A stretch of DNA of 64,000 bases from Arenibacter latericius DSM 15913 (GTDB taxonomy: Bacteria > Bacteroidota > Bacteroidia > Flavobacteriales > Flavobacteriaceae), in the NCBI RefSeq assembly GCF_000424985.1, contig NZ_AUKX01000005.1:62001-126000 (forward strand), given 5' to 3'. Made by a program: the position numbers and the translations under genes. The notes under the pieces are model-generated. The model saw only the letters and a list, made by a program, of their open reading frames with translations, did no database searches and was not told the DNA's origin. Position 1 is the first letter of the stretch; each line of letters opens with the position of its first letter. Below are positions 46,409-55,456 of the stretch, in pieces.

Positions 46409-46649
46409 GATGAAGCTTATCCCTACCTTGTTTCTAGGAATGCCATTAAGTTTTGGGATAGTTATACAGTAGTCTGCGTTGATGGGACCATCAAAACAAT
46501 CGTAAACGGAAAGCTTGTAAATAGCATAAGTAAATCTTTCATTAAAAAAGGAATTAGAAGGGAATTAAACTCAATTTAGAAATCTTTATGCCATAGACTT
46601 TCATATAGGAATAACCTATGCAGAACAAACCCTATACGAACTGTTTTAA
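46409..46649 (+). pseudogene. Decayed C-terminal fragment of a DUF1080 (3-keto-disaccharide hydrolase) protein
   Basis: Two adjacent frames give the end of a DUF1080/LamG-like domain. In the first, FWDSYTVVCVDGTIK, then NGKLVNSISKSFIKKG, corresponds to the usual strand pair with 'W-x-x-Y-x-I-x-C' and 'NG-x-x-VN'. After a frame change near 46550-46560 a second frame reads QFRNLYAIDF, the normal 'FRN-I' end, to a stop at 46647-46649. An in-frame stop lies within each piece. No start codon or upstream catalytic region remains, so it is a remnant. Intact relatives are commonly found beside Gfo/Idh/MocA oxidoreductases, as here. Confidence 0.65.
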
Positions 46650-46711
46650 GGATATAGCTAACATAAGGTGAAGAACGCCTTAAAACATCTTAAATGACCT
46701 TATAGCACTAA

Positions 46712-46759
46712 TAAGTTGGATGCCCTACCACTTAATTGTATGGGTAGTTGGCCAACTTA
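46712..46759. repeat. Inverted repeat after the remnant
   Basis: TAAGTTGG (46712-46719) pairs with CCAACTTA (46752-46759), and an inner CTACC (46725-46729) pairs with GGTAG (46743-46747). There is no T-tract on either side. It sits downstream of the minus-strand EEP gene and could end its mRNA, or be a trace of a mobile element. The rest of 46650-46828 is AT-rich without a recognisable gene. Confidence 0.4.
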
Positions 46760-46828
46760 CTTCAATTAACAATACAAACAAACCGATATCGTTTAGAATT
46801 ATGAGCTGTAATTAAAAAAATGCCACCG

Positions 46829-47854
46829 TTAGTCTACAAGGTCAAAAGAAGCCATAAGCGGAAAATGGTCAGACAGTTTTACATCTAAGTTTTTATGAGC
46901 CTTTACCTGAAAGGCCTTATCTACTAATATAAAATCTATCCTAAGGGGATAATATTTAAAATTAAACGTTCGTCCATATCCAACACCCTGCTCCATAAAA
47001 GTATCCTGCATATCTCCTTTAATAACGTGATAGACATTAGAAAACTGGGTATTATTAAAATCACCACAAACAATTTTCTTATAGGGAGTAGCATCCCGGT
47101 GCTCCTGAAAAATAGCCACCTGTTCTTGCTGTTTAGCAAAAGAACCACTTATTCGTTTAAATAATCTGGTCTTAGACTCTTTGTTGAATTCTTCTACAGT
47201 AGGCACCACCTTATGAGATTCTAAATGCACATTGTACATCCTTACCGTATCCTTTTTTAGGACTACATCCACATAAATGGCATTATTGCTACTATCAGGG
47301 AAATCCAATGACCCCTTTGCTATAATTGGGAATTTAGAATATATCGCAAGAACCACCTTTTTATGTCCATATTCAAAATCCACGTACTTATAGTCGTATT
47401 GATTAAAGTCTTCGCCTTTCTTTTTTGTGTAATCAAACTCCTGGAAAAATACAATGTCTGGATCTTCTGCTTTTACTAGGTCTACAATCTGGGTACCTAC
47501 AGTTGTATCCTTTATGGTTGCAGACCTATTAAATCCTCGGGTATTAAAACTCATTATACTCACCTCACCATCACTAATAGGCTTTTCTGATGCTTGAAAC
47601 TTAAAAAATGTACCCAACGCAAGATAACCTACCGTCAACACAAGGCCAGATAATACAAGGTTACGACTCCCTTGAAGCAACCAATAACAAAAAAATAGAA
47701 AGTTAAATAATACTAGGAGGGGCACCGTAAGCGATAATAACAACATAATCGGAACATGTGTTACTGGAATGTAAGGTGCAAAGCACGCCAATACCAAGAG
47801 AAGAGCTAAAAGCCCATTAAGTAGGAATATTAATTTGTTAATTAAGTTTCCCAC
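46829..47854 (-). CDS. Membrane-anchored endonuclease/exonuclease/phosphatase (EEP) family protein
   Basis: 341 residues. The first ~95 residues hold three hydrophobic helices; the rest is the EEP fold. Motifs are MSFNTRGFN (metal-binding Asn), a QEFDY metal-binding Glu, VHLESHK, VCGDFNNT (catalytic Asp/Asn) and SDHFPLMASF (catalytic His). The catalytic domain probably faces the periplasm or outside after the third helix. The substrate is unknown (nucleic acid or phospholipid/inositol phosphate). It is the last gene of the hyp-mutL-rhomboid-rhomboid-EEP transcript, 5 nt after the second rhomboid. Confidence 0.87.
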   Translation of the reverse strand: MGNLINKLIFLLNGLLALLLVLACFAPYIPVTHVPIMLLLSLTVPLLVLFNFLFFCYWLLQGSRNLVLSGLVLTVGYLALGTFFKFQASEKPISDGEVSIMSFNTRGFNRSATIKDTTVGTQIVDLVKAEDPDIVFFQEFDYTKKKGEDFNQYDYKYVDFEYGHKKVVLAIYSKFPIIAKGSLDFPDSSNNAIYVDVVLKKDTVRMYNVHLESHKVVPTVEEFNKESKTRLFKRISGSFAKQQEQVAIFQEHRDATPYKKIVCGDFNNTQFSNVYHVIKGDMQDTFMEQGVGYGRTFNFKYYPLRIDFILVDKAFQVKAHKNLDVKLSDHFPLMASFDLVD

Positions 47855-47859
47855 CTTTC

Positions 47860-48738
47860 TTAATCTTCCTTACCTGCTTTGAATAAAAAATCCTTTTCAG
47901 CCTTAGAGAGACTTTCGTAGCCAGACTTACTAATTTTATCTAAAATAGCATCAATTTTTCGCTGCCGACTTTCCTTATCGTAGCTCCTTGTAGTTTTAGA
48001 GGATTTACTTTCCCTCCTATATACGGTCTTCATAGACGCCTTTTTTTCTTTCCCCTTAAACATATTGCGAAAGCTATCCAATAGGTTTGAAAACCAGCTA
48101 CCAATATCATTTCCCTTAGGGAGCTGACTTGCATAATAATATCCTAGGGCAGCGCCTCCTATATGGGCTAAACCTCCACCAATATTGTTACCCAATGAAA
48201 TTTGAATTAAATCCATTAGCACTACCAACACCCCTATATGCCAGAGCTTAATATTAAAAAATATAACGCGAACCTCTTGATTGGGTAAATAGGTACAAAT
48301 AAATATTAGAACTGCCGTTACCCCAGCAGAAGCTCCAATTAGAGAAGTATTTTGACCTATTAAAGCAGGGAAAATATTATAACTCAATAAAAAGATCATC
48401 CCGCCAAAGATTACTCCTAGGAAGTAAACGTTGATAAACCTTTTCTTATCAAAGAGATTTAAAAAGATTCTTCCCGCAAAGTAGAGCATTATCATATTCC
48501 AGAAAATATGCCCTATTCCGGAATGAAAAAAGGAATAGGTTATTAATGACCATGGTTGGGTAAGAAAATCGAAGAAATCCTTAGGAATTCGGAACCAACG
48601 ATCCACCCCATTATTTACGGGAAGGGCAAATAACAAATTAATCAGGCCGCCAACAATAAATACGGCAACATTAAACACTATTAGCTTCTCGGCTATACTT
48701 AACCGATTATAATAGTATGAAATATTCTGATTACGCAT
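47860..48738 (-). CDS. Rhomboid-family intramembrane serine protease (second copy)
   Basis: 292 residues from ATG 48738, whose ATG overlaps the stop of the upstream rhomboid (TAATG); an in-frame ATG at 48750 would add four residues. Six membrane helices in residues 15-205. The catalytic pair is Ser137 in GASAG and His192 in GLAHIGG, with Asn81 in the HIFWNM helix as the oxyanion residue. The C-terminal ~80 residues form a basic, soluble tail (KGKEKKASMKTVYRRESKSS), unlike the first copy. Probably translated by coupling. Confidence 0.92.
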   Translation of the reverse strand: MRNQNISYYYNRLSIAEKLIVFNVAVFIVGGLINLLFALPVNNGVDRWFRIPKDFFDFLTQPWSLITYSFFHSGIGHIFWNMIMLYFAGRIFLNLFDKKRFINVYFLGVIFGGMIFLLSYNIFPALIGQNTSLIGASAGVTAVLIFICTYLPNQEVRVIFFNIKLWHIGVLVVLMDLIQISLGNNIGGGLAHIGGAALGYYYASQLPKGNDIGSWFSNLLDSFRNMFKGKEKKASMKTVYRRESKSSKTTRSYDKESRQRKIDAILDKISKSGYESLSKAEKDFLFKAGKED

Positions 48739-49484
48739 TATAGATCCCATCGATTATTATTAAACTGATTTTTCTTCCAATACCACATCATTACAAACCC
48801 GAATAAGGCGCCTCCCACGTGAGCAAAATGTGCTATTCCGCTTCCAAAGATTGAGTACCCCGTAACCCCTGAAAACAAATCGAGTCCAATAATTACTGGA
48901 ATAAAATACTTTGCTTTTACCGGAACTGGTATAAACATCAAGAACAGTTCGGCATTAGGGTAAGACATCGCAAAAGCAACCAAAACTCCATAAATGGCCC
49001 CAGAAGCCCCTACAGCCGGGGTATTAATAGCACTCAAGAAATTATCTATCGTATCCTTTGAAGCTATGTTATACCAATTAGGACTGTACTTTCCATTGGT
49101 AACAATCTCCATTATTTGTTCCCTAGGGATTCCTGAATTTACCAAGGCCTCCATTCCCTGATTAAAATAATAGTAGTTTACCCCAGTATGAATTAATGCA
49201 GCCCCTAATCCTGCTGAAAAATAGAAGAATAGAAATTTATTTCTACCCCACATTCTTTCTAAGGGCGAGCCAAATGCCCATAACGCATACATATTAAACA
49301 AAATATGCATAAACCCACCATGCATAAACATATGGGAAAGTACCTGCCAATATTCAAAGTTACCATTTTTTGGAAACCATAAGGAAAACCACTGATACAT
49401 TTGGTCTCCATACAAGTAAGTAGCTATAAAAAATAGCCCATTTACAATAATCAAATGCTTTACTGCATCCGTAATTCTACCCAT
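48738..49484 (-). CDS. Rhomboid-family intramembrane serine protease (first copy)
   Basis: 248 residues, six or seven membrane helices. The catalytic pair is Ser161 in VGASGAIYG and His222 in FAHVGG. The HMFMHGGFMHILFN helix contributes Asn64. A loop of ~45 residues (about 105-150) lies between helices 3 and 4. It starts on the base next to the mutL stop and ends overlapping the start of the second rhomboid, so the two proteases are made together. Substrates are single-pass membrane proteins, not identifiable here. Confidence 0.93.
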   Translation of the reverse strand: MGRITDAVKHLIIVNGLFFIATYLYGDQMYQWFSLWFPKNGNFEYWQVLSHMFMHGGFMHILFNMYALWAFGSPLERMWGRNKFLFFYFSAGLGAALIHTGVNYYYFNQGMEALVNSGIPREQIMEIVTNGKYSPNWYNIASKDTIDNFLSAINTPAVGASGAIYGVLVAFAMSYPNAELFLMFIPVPVKAKYFIPVIIGLDLFSGVTGYSIFGSGIAHFAHVGGALFGFVMMWYWKKNQFNNNRWDL

Positions 49485-51338
49485 TTATATAAATTTTTTA
49501 TCAATATCGTCCTCAGTAATAGTAACGTATATTGATTTATTAAAAGGACTTAATCGAGATTCCTTGCAGGCAAACAAATCGTTAACCAATGCCAATTGCG
49601 AATCCCTATCGAGCACTTCCCCAGTTTTTACTGCCAAGGATTTAGCTAAGGTTTTAGATAGCACGTCTGTCTGCGAAAATCCGTCCACCACAAAATCTTG
49701 TTGGTAGTCAGAAATCAACTGATCTAATATCATGTCTACCTCGCTTTCGGGGACCGATAAAGGCACCCCACTTATTTTAATCTCCTCTTCTCCAATAGCT
49801 TCAAAATCGAAACCAATACTGATTAAGTTTTCTTTAATCTCCATGATAATATCCCGATCGGCCTTGGAAAAAGTTAAAGATAATGGAAATAACAATTGTT
49901 GGCTCACCGCTTCTTTAACGGTAATATTTTTAAGAAAATTCTCATAGAGTACTCGCTGATGCGCCCTACTTTGATCTATAACCACCATACCAGATTTTAT
50001 AGTGGTTACTATATACTTTCGTCTTAACTGAAAGGTAGTTGTAACCGCATCTACACCAATCTTGCTATCGTCAAAAATAGATCCAGTAATAGTATCAGAC
50101 TCAAAACTGATACTACTGAAATCGGTGTTTTTCTCTCCCTGAGATTCCATTCCAGAATAAAGCGACTCCCATCCTTTTGTAGCAGGCTTCTTTACACTAG
50201 TTGCTCCTCCTCTAGTAGCTGAATATTCTTCCTTAAACGGATTAAATCCAGAATCTACAACCACTCGTGGCTGTTCTACTGATTTGTTTTTATAATCATA
50301 AGGCGTTTCCAAATTCTGATCCTGATCAAAATCTAAACTTGGAATTACATTAAATTGTCCTAAACTATGTTTAACGGTAGATCGTAAGATAGCGTATAGC
50401 GTGTGCTCATCATCAAATTTGACCTCTGTTTTAGTAGGATGTATATTGATATCTATAGCTCCTGGGTCTACTGTTAAATAAAGGAAATACCCTGGATGGC
50501 TGTCTTTTTTTATAAGGCCATCAAAAGCAGCCACAATTGCGTGATGCAAATAAGGACTTTTTATAAATCTATTATTAACAAAAAAGAATTGCTCTCCTCT
50601 ACTCTTTTTTGCAAATTCTGGCTTACAAATAAAACCACTTATAGAAACCACCTGAGTTTCTTCCTTTACAGGAACCAATTTTTCATTGGTTTTGCCTCCA
50701 AAAACATTTACAATCCTTTGGCGATCATTGGAAATTGGTAAATTAAAGATTTCATTACCATTATTATAAAAGTGGAAGGATATGGATGGATGCGCCAATG
50801 CTACCCTATGAAATTCATCAATAATATGCCTTAATTCTACTTGGGTAGATTTTAAGAAATTACGCCTAGCAGGAATGTTGAAGAATAAATTCTTCACCAT
50901 CATACTAGTCCCTTTTGGTGCAACAGTAACTTCTTGTGAGATTACTTTGCTACCTTCTATGCGTATATGTGTGGCCACCTCATCCTGCTCTGTTCTAGAC
51001 TGCATTTCTACATGAGCAATAGCAGCAATAGAAGCCAAAGCTTCTCCCCTAAATCCGTTGGTACTTAAATTAAAAAGGTCTTCGGCCTTTCTGATTTTGG
51101 AAGTAGCATGTCGCTCAAAACTAAGTCTGGCATCGGTAGCACTCATACCAACACCGTCATCTATAACTTGGATTAGCGTTTTACCTCCATCCTTTACTAT
51201 TAGTTTAACGGTAGATGCACCTGCATCTATAGCATTCTCCATTAGTTCTTTAACAACGGAAGCGGGACGTTGCACCACTTCTCCTGCAGCAATCTGATTA
51301 GCTACATGATCTGGCAAAAGTTGAATGATATCTGCCAT
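49485..51338 (-). CDS. mutL: DNA mismatch-repair protein MutL
   Basis: 617 residues. The N-terminal GHKL ATPase domain is clear: ENAIDAGAS, DDGVGM, TNGFRGEALASIAAIA and KGTSMMVKNLFFNIPARR. The C-terminal dimerisation domain contains IDQSRAHQRVLYE (residues 454-466) where nuclease-type MutL has DQHA(X)2E(X)4E; here the His, the Ala and the first Glu differ. The upstream 96-residue gene overlaps by one base and the first rhomboid follows directly, so repair and rhomboid genes share an operon, an arrangement of unknown meaning. Confidence 0.95.
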   Translation of the reverse strand: MADIIQLLPDHVANQIAAGEVVQRPASVVKELMENAIDAGASTVKLIVKDGGKTLIQVIDDGVGMSATDARLSFERHATSKIRKAEDLFNLSTNGFRGEALASIAAIAHVEMQSRTEQDEVATHIRIEGSKVISQEVTVAPKGTSMMVKNLFFNIPARRNFLKSTQVELRHIIDEFHRVALAHPSISFHFYNNGNEIFNLPISNDRQRIVNVFGGKTNEKLVPVKEETQVVSISGFICKPEFAKKSRGEQFFFVNNRFIKSPYLHHAIVAAFDGLIKKDSHPGYFLYLTVDPGAIDINIHPTKTEVKFDDEHTLYAILRSTVKHSLGQFNVIPSLDFDQDQNLETPYDYKNKSVEQPRVVVDSGFNPFKEEYSATRGGATSVKKPATKGWESLYSGMESQGEKNTDFSSISFESDTITGSIFDDSKIGVDAVTTTFQLRRKYIVTTIKSGMVVIDQSRAHQRVLYENFLKNITVKEAVSQQLLFPLSLTFSKADRDIIMEIKENLISIGFDFEAIGEEEIKISGVPLSVPESEVDMILDQLISDYQQDFVVDGFSQTDVLSKTLAKSLAVKTGEVLDRDSQLALVNDLFACKESRLSPFNKSIYVTITEDDIDKKFI

Positions 51339-51628
51339 TATTTAGAAGTAAAAATAGATAGATCGAAATCTATTATATAAAGAAAAATAAAAATTAGGAT
51401 TGCTATTATAACAACCAATCTAATGTTCTGGTCTCGATTTCCTGTTCGTTTCAGGTCTTCAATAGCCCTAGAGAACTTACCTTTAAGCCCAGAACGGCCA
51501 TCCATAGTAGGCCTAAACTTATCTAATTTATGTTCAATTTTAAAAGGGTTCCCCTCACCTTTATCGTCATAGTAACGCGGCGTATAACTGAACTTCTTAT
51601 TTTTACGTAATCTTGAAAACTTTCCCAT
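51338..51628 (-). CDS. Small basic protein with C-terminal membrane helix, upstream of mutL
   Basis: A 96-residue protein. The first 70 residues are basic and soluble (SRLRKNKKFSYTPRYYDDKG, KIEHKLDKFRP). One hydrophobic helix (about 73-91) is near the C-terminus, suggesting a tail-anchored topology. It overlaps the mutL start by one base. Related small proteins precede mutL in Flavobacteriia and are sometimes labelled riboflavin synthase beta subunit, a label this sequence does not support. Function unknown. Confidence 0.75.
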   Translation of the reverse strand: MGKFSRLRKNKKFSYTPRYYDDKGEGNPFKIEHKLDKFRPTMDGRSGLKGKFSRAIEDLKRTGNRDQNIRLVVIIAILIFIFLYIIDFDLSIFTSK

Positions 51629-51641
51629 AATATTAGATTCC

Positions 51642-51649
51642 CAAAGTTA
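51642..51649 (-). promoter_or_regulatory. -7 element of the mutL operon
   Basis: TAACTTTG on the minus strand matches TAnnTTTG, ending 13 bases before the ATG at 51628. It would start the hyp-mutL-rhomboid-rhomboid-EEP transcript with a leader of about 7 nt. Confidence 0.5.
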
Positions 51650-51768
51650 CTCAAAATAGAAAAATATGCTGTACCCGAGTTGCTAAAATATGTTAACATT
51701 TAAAGGCAATAGGAGCATTACAGCATTATCTGCTGCTTAATTTAATAAATAGAAAGGAGGAAAGAGAA

Positions 51769-52251
51769 TTAATTTCCCAAATGAGCCATCTTAATCGCAG
51801 CAATAGCAGCTTCTGTACCTTTATTACCATGTGTACCACCACTACGAGCAATAGCTTGATCCATATTATTATCAGTTAGAACACAAAATATAACAGGGGT
51901 CTCTGTTTTCACATTCAGATCCATAATGCCCTGCGCTGCTGCACCACAAACGAAATCGAAATGCATGGTTTCTCCCTTAATAACACTCCCGATTACAATT
52001 ACTGCATCAACTTTTTTAGTATTGATCATTTTCTTTGCTCCAAAAGGAAGTTCAAAACTACCAGGAACGTTCCAACGAATTATATTTTCTTCTTTGGCTC
52101 CACAATCCAATAAAGCTTCTATAGCTCCATTATAAAGTCCTTCTGTAATATTCTCATTCCATTCAGAAACAACAATCCCAAACCGAAAATCTTTCGCGTT
52201 TGGGACAGTTGTTTTATCATAATCCGATAAATTCTGTTTTTTTATTGCCAT
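51769..52251 (-). CDS. ribH: 6,7-dimethyl-8-ribityllumazine synthase
   Basis: Penultimate step of riboflavin synthesis. 160 residues, normal length. The family patterns are FGIVVSEWNENIT, VPGSFELPFGAKKM, GSVIKGETMHFDFVCGAAAQGIM (with the catalytic His), PVIFCVLTDNN and the late ARSGGTHGNKG. It follows the TPR gene after 5 nt. Confidence 0.96.
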   Translation of the reverse strand: MAIKKQNLSDYDKTTVPNAKDFRFGIVVSEWNENITEGLYNGAIEALLDCGAKEENIIRWNVPGSFELPFGAKKMINTKKVDAVIVIGSVIKGETMHFDFVCGAAAQGIMDLNVKTETPVIFCVLTDNNMDQAIARSGGTHGNKGTEAAIAAIKMAHLGN

Positions 52252-52256
52252 CTTAC

Positions 52257-53021
52257 TTAGATACTTTTTGCCTTACCTATAAAAGCGTCAATGGTTTTAG
52301 CCTCTTCAGAAGAAGAGAACTCGTTTTTAATTCTTTGGAAATATTTAAGCGCCTTGTCTTTTTTATTTAAATCTAGCGCTGTAACCCCTGCTTTATATAA
52401 GTATTTAGGTGTGGTATACTCATTAGTGCTATGAGATATTGCCTTTTCATAATAACTTAAAGCATCATCTGGTTGATTCAATTGTAAAAAAGCATCACCG
52501 ATACCTCCTTTAGCAACAGCTCCTAAGATTAAATCCTTAGAAGAAAAACCTTCCAAATACTTTATAGCCTCATCATATTTCTGCATATTTAAATATGCCA
52601 TACCAGCGGAATACTTAGCTAAATTAGCAGCAGGTGTTCCATTGTACTCCTCGATAATATCTAAAAACCCAAACTTACCTTCTGCACCATTCAATGCTAA
52701 AGTGAATAAAGAGTCTTTTTCCGTTGTAGCAAAAAGAGCTTGATCAAAATATTGTTGCGGATAAAGCATCTCGTTAGCAGCATTTTCAGCCTTTGGTTTT
52801 TCTACAAACTGAAAGTAAGCCATATACCCTAATACAGCTACAGCGATAACACCTATCACACCTAAAATATAGTTCTGGTTTTTAGAAACCCATTCCTCAG
52901 ATCTAGAAGCCCCTTCATCTAATGAGCTAAACACTTCTGCAGTAGTACTTTCCTGCTGATCTAATTGATTCTCCTCTTCTTTATTTTTCGGTTTATAACC
53001 TCTTTTCTTGTAAGTTGCCAT
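52257..53021 (-). CDS. YfgM-like membrane-anchored TPR protein
   Basis: 254 residues. Cytoplasmic hydrophilic N-terminus (acidic after a basic start), one TM helix (about 51-72) and then TPR-type helix pairs from about 95 onward (SAGMAYLNMQKYDEAIKYL, IGDAFLQLNQPDDALSYYEKAI, AGVTALDLNKKDKALKYFQRI). Resembles YfgM/TolA-side periplasmic chaperone partners; precise role not known. A -7 element lies 22 bases upstream of the ATG. It is divergent from recF and co-transcribed with ribH. Confidence 0.85.
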   Translation of the reverse strand: MATYKKRGYKPKNKEEENQLDQQESTTAEVFSSLDEGASRSEEWVSKNQNYILGVIGVIAVAVLGYMAYFQFVEKPKAENAANEMLYPQQYFDQALFATTEKDSLFTLALNGAEGKFGFLDIIEEYNGTPAANLAKYSAGMAYLNMQKYDEAIKYLEGFSSKDLILGAVAKGGIGDAFLQLNQPDDALSYYEKAISHSTNEYTTPKYLYKAGVTALDLNKKDKALKYFQRIKNEFSSSEEAKTIDAFIGKAKSI

Positions 53022-53042
53022 TATAGAATTTGATTAGTGCCG

Positions 53043-53050
53043 CAAAAATA
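53043..53050 (-). promoter_or_regulatory. -7 element of the TPR-ribH transcript
   Basis: TATTTTTG on the minus strand matches TAnnTTTG, 21 bases before the start at 53021. A related TAAACTTTG on the plus strand (53101-53109), with one extra spacer base, may serve recF. Confidence 0.45.
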
Positions 53051-53145
53051 TAGTTTTTATCCAAAATCCGCTTAGTATTTATGGTTAATTTTAGATATTT
53101 TAAACTTTGCTTGACTATTGGAAAATAAAAAATTTACTTCGCAGA

Positions 53146-54225
53146 ATGTTTCTAAAGAAATTATCGCTTATTAATTATAAAAATTTTGCCTCTCAAAGCT
53201 TTGACTTTGACACCAAGATTAATTGCTTTGTAGGCGATAATGGGGTAGGCAAAACAAATGTTTTGGATGCCATTTACTACCTTTCTTTTGGGAAAAGCTA
53301 TTTTAATCCTATAGCCACCCAAAACATAAAGCATGATGAAGATTTTTTTGTAATTGAAGGAGAATTCCAAAAAGAAGAGCGAGAAGAAAAAATTCTTTGT
53401 AGCTTTAAAAAGGGTATGAAGAAAGTTATTAAGCGAAATGCAAAAGCTTACGACAAATTCTCAGACCATATTGGTTTTATACCCCTAGTAATTATCTCTC
53501 CAGCAGATCGAGACCTAATTATTGAAGGAAGCGAAACTAGACGAAAATTTATGGATGGGGTGATTTCACAATCGGACAAAACCTATCTCCAAAACCTCAT
53601 TAAATACAATAAAGTACTTGCTCAAAGAAACTCTCTATTAAAGTATTTCGCCTTTAATCATACTTTTGATAAAATCACCCTAAACATATACAACGAACAA
53701 TTACAGCAGTACGGGCAAGAAATTTTTAACAAGAGACTCGCATTTATAGAATCGTTTATCCCTATCTTCCAAGAACAATATCTTGCTATTTCTGGCGGAA
53801 AAGAACCTGTAGATTTAACATACCAAAGCAAGCTGATAGAGAATGATCTTGTAACTTTATTGGAGGAGAGTCTAGAAAAAGACAGAGCACTGCAATATAC
53901 CAGTACAGGTATTCACAGAGACGATTTACTTTTCTCCATTGACGGTCATCCTATAAAAAAATTCGGGAGTCAAGGTCAACAAAAATCTTTTCTAATCGCC
54001 CTAAAGCTTGCACAGTTTCAGTTCATTAAAAAACAAGCTGGAAGTACGCCATTATTACTATTAGACGATATTTTTGATAAATTGGATGAAAACAGGGTAA
54101 CTCATATTATCCAACTGGTGGACGAAGATAATTTTGGACAGATATTCCTTAGTGACACCCACACTGAAAGAACAGAAAATGCGGTTAAAAACACAAATCA
54201 ATCATATAAAATATTTAAATTATAG
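53146..54225 (+). CDS. recF: DNA replication and repair protein RecF
   Basis: 359-residue SMC-like ATPase that loads RecA at gaps. The frame opens at TTG 53107, but ATG 53146 gives the normal RecF opening ([12 protein letters not shown]). Walker [11 protein letters not shown] is near residue 34. The RecF-type signature is [17 protein letters not shown], and Walker B is [16 protein letters not shown] lipoprotein gene starts one base after the stop region. Confidence 0.94.
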   Translation: MFLKKLSLINYKNFASQSFDFDTKINCFVGDNGVGKTNVLDAIYYLSFGKSYFNPIATQNIKHDEDFFVIEGEFQKEEREEKILCSFKKGMKKVIKRNAKAYDKFSDHIGFIPLVIISPADRDLIIEGSETRRKFMDGVISQSDKTYLQNLIKYNKVLAQRNSLLKYFAFNHTFDKITLNIYNEQLQQYGQEIFNKRLAFIESFIPIFQEQYLAISGGKEPVDLTYQSKLIENDLVTLLEESLEKDRALQYTSTGIHRDDLLFSIDGHPIKKFGSQGQQKSFLIALKLAQFQFIKKQAGSTPLLLLDDIFDKLDENRVTHIIQLVDEDNFGQIFLSDTHTERTENAVKNTNQSYKIFKL

Positions 54226-54226
54226 C

Positions 54227-54643
54227 ATGAGAACTCTTAAACTCCTTTTAATCTTTTTAGTCTTTAGCGCGTGTAAACAAGAGGTGGGATGGGACCAAAT
54301 ATCCCATTTAAACGGCTATTGGGAAATAGAAAAGGTAAGTTTCCCCAATGGGACGGAAAAGATATATACTGTGAACACCACTATAGATTTTATAGAAGTA
54401 ACTGATAAAAAAGGCTACCGAAAAAAAGTACAACCTACCCTTTTAGGCACTTACGACACTTCTAACGATGCAGAATACTTTACATTAATAGAAAGTAATG
54501 GAGGTATAAACATGCATTATAAGAACCAATTAAGCGAATGGGAAGAGAAAATAATTAGCTTAGACGAGGATAGTTTTAGCACCACAAACAAAGAACAGAC
54601 AACATACCATTATAAACGTTTTACCCCCATTAATCTAGAATAA
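54227..54643 (+). CDS. Small lipoprotein, lipocalin-like
   Basis: 138 residues from ATG 54227; an earlier in-frame ATG lies inside recF. Lipoprotein signal with Cys16 (VFSACKQE). The mature part has W-rich beta-strand patterns (HLNGYWEIEKVSFPNG, TTIDFIEV) as in lipocalin-like proteins that bind small molecules. The gene begins 1 nt after the recF stop and ends 2 nt before the DUF721 gene, so all three are co-transcribed. Function unknown. Confidence 0.75.
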   Translation: MRTLKLLLIFLVFSACKQEVGWDQISHLNGYWEIEKVSFPNGTEKIYTVNTTIDFIEVTDKKGYRKKVQPTLLGTYDTSNDAEYFTLIESNGGINMHYKNQLSEWEEKIISLDEDSFSTTNKEQTTYHYKRFTPINLE

Positions 54644-54645
54644 TC

Positions 54646-54942
54646 ATGGCAAAAAGAAAAAACAACAACCTCAGCATGGGCGAAGCCCTTCAAGAGTTTA
54701 TTTCACAGAATAAACTACAAAAAGGAATGGATCGTGTAAACGTCCGTGATGCATGGAAACAAATGATGGGTAACGGAGTAAACAACTATACCACTGCCAT
54801 AGAGTTACGAAACGATACTCTTTTTGTCTCTCTATCCTCTTCCGTTCTTAGAGAGGAACTAAGTCATGGTAAATCCAAAATCATCAATATGATAAACGAG
54901 GAAATGGGAAAAGAACTGGTAAAGAAAATTGTGCTTCGCTAA
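54646..54942 (+). CDS. DUF721 (DciA-like) protein
   Basis: 98 residues. The DUF721 pattern is visible: an N-terminal LSMGEALQEFISQNKL, RDAWKQMMGNGVNNYT (helix with conserved W), then LFVSLSSSVLREELSHGKSKIINMINEE. DciA-related proteins assist replicative helicase loading or DNA repair. The position next to recF fits a replication or repair role. A strong terminator follows. Confidence 0.88.
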   Translation: MAKRKNNNLSMGEALQEFISQNKLQKGMDRVNVRDAWKQMMGNGVNNYTTAIELRNDTLFVSLSSSVLREELSHGKSKIINMINEEMGKELVKKIVLR

Positions 54943-54965
54943 TTAGAAGACTTTTAGAAACAAAA

Positions 54966-54995
54966 AAAAAGGCCGACTTAATCGTCGGCCTTTTT
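54966..54995. terminator. Bidirectional terminator between DUF721 and ndk
   Basis: AAAAAGGCCGAC (54966-54977), loop TTAATC, then GTCGGCCTTTTT (54984-54995): 12 perfect base pairs with a U-run in both directions. Confidence 0.9.
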
Positions 54996-55012
54996 ACTCT
55001 TATTCGTTTTTC

Positions 55013-55432
55013 TTAGTACACTTCACGACCGGAAAAATGAAAAGCACCTTCAATAGCTGCATTCTCATCACTGTCTGACCCGTGAACAGCATTTTCTCCA
55101 ATAGAAGTTGCATATAATTTACGGATAGTACCTTCAGCAGCTTCTGCTGGATTAGTAGCACCAATTAATGCACGAAAATCCTCAACAGCATTATCTTTTT
55201 CCAAAATAGCTGCCACAATAGGACCTCTAGTCATAAATTCTACCAACTCACCATAAAAAGGACGTTCCTTGTGAACTGCATAAAACTCCTGAGCGTCTCT
55301 TGTGCTCAATTGAGTATATTTCATAGCCACAATCTTAAAACCAGCAGAGGTTATTTTTTCCAAAATTCCGCCTATATGTCCGTTTTCTACGGCATCTGGC
55401 TTTATCATGGTAAATGTTCTGTTTGTAATCAT
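55013..55432 (-). CDS. ndk: Nucleoside diphosphate kinase
   Basis: 139 residues from ATG 55432 ([15 protein letters not shown]); the frame extends 25 codons further with no family similarity. It balances nucleoside triphosphate pools. [12 protein letters not shown], the [17 protein letters not shown] region and the active-site His of [13 protein letters not shown] are all present. A -7 element 17 bases upstream supports this start. Confidence 0.96.
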   Translation of the reverse strand: MITNRTFTMIKPDAVENGHIGGILEKITSAGFKIVAMKYTQLSTRDAQEFYAVHKERPFYGELVEFMTRGPIVAAILEKDNAVEDFRALIGATNPAEAAEGTIRKLYATSIGENAVHGSDSDENAAIEGAFHFSGREVY

Positions 55433-55448
55433 CTGTTTAAATTTTGGG

Positions 55449-55456
55449 CAAAAATA
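55449..55456 (-). promoter_or_regulatory. -7 element of ndk
   Basis: TATTTTTG on the minus strand matches TAnnTTTG exactly, 16 bases before the ndk ATG. It implies a leader of about 11 nt, the same as for udk and pepD. Confidence 0.5.

Noticed and set aside
46712-46759. Insertion-sequence end
   Set aside because: Only one inverted repeat, with no transposase frame or direct repeats nearby.
53107-53145. TTG start of recF
   Set aside because: RecF similarity begins at the ATG 53146.
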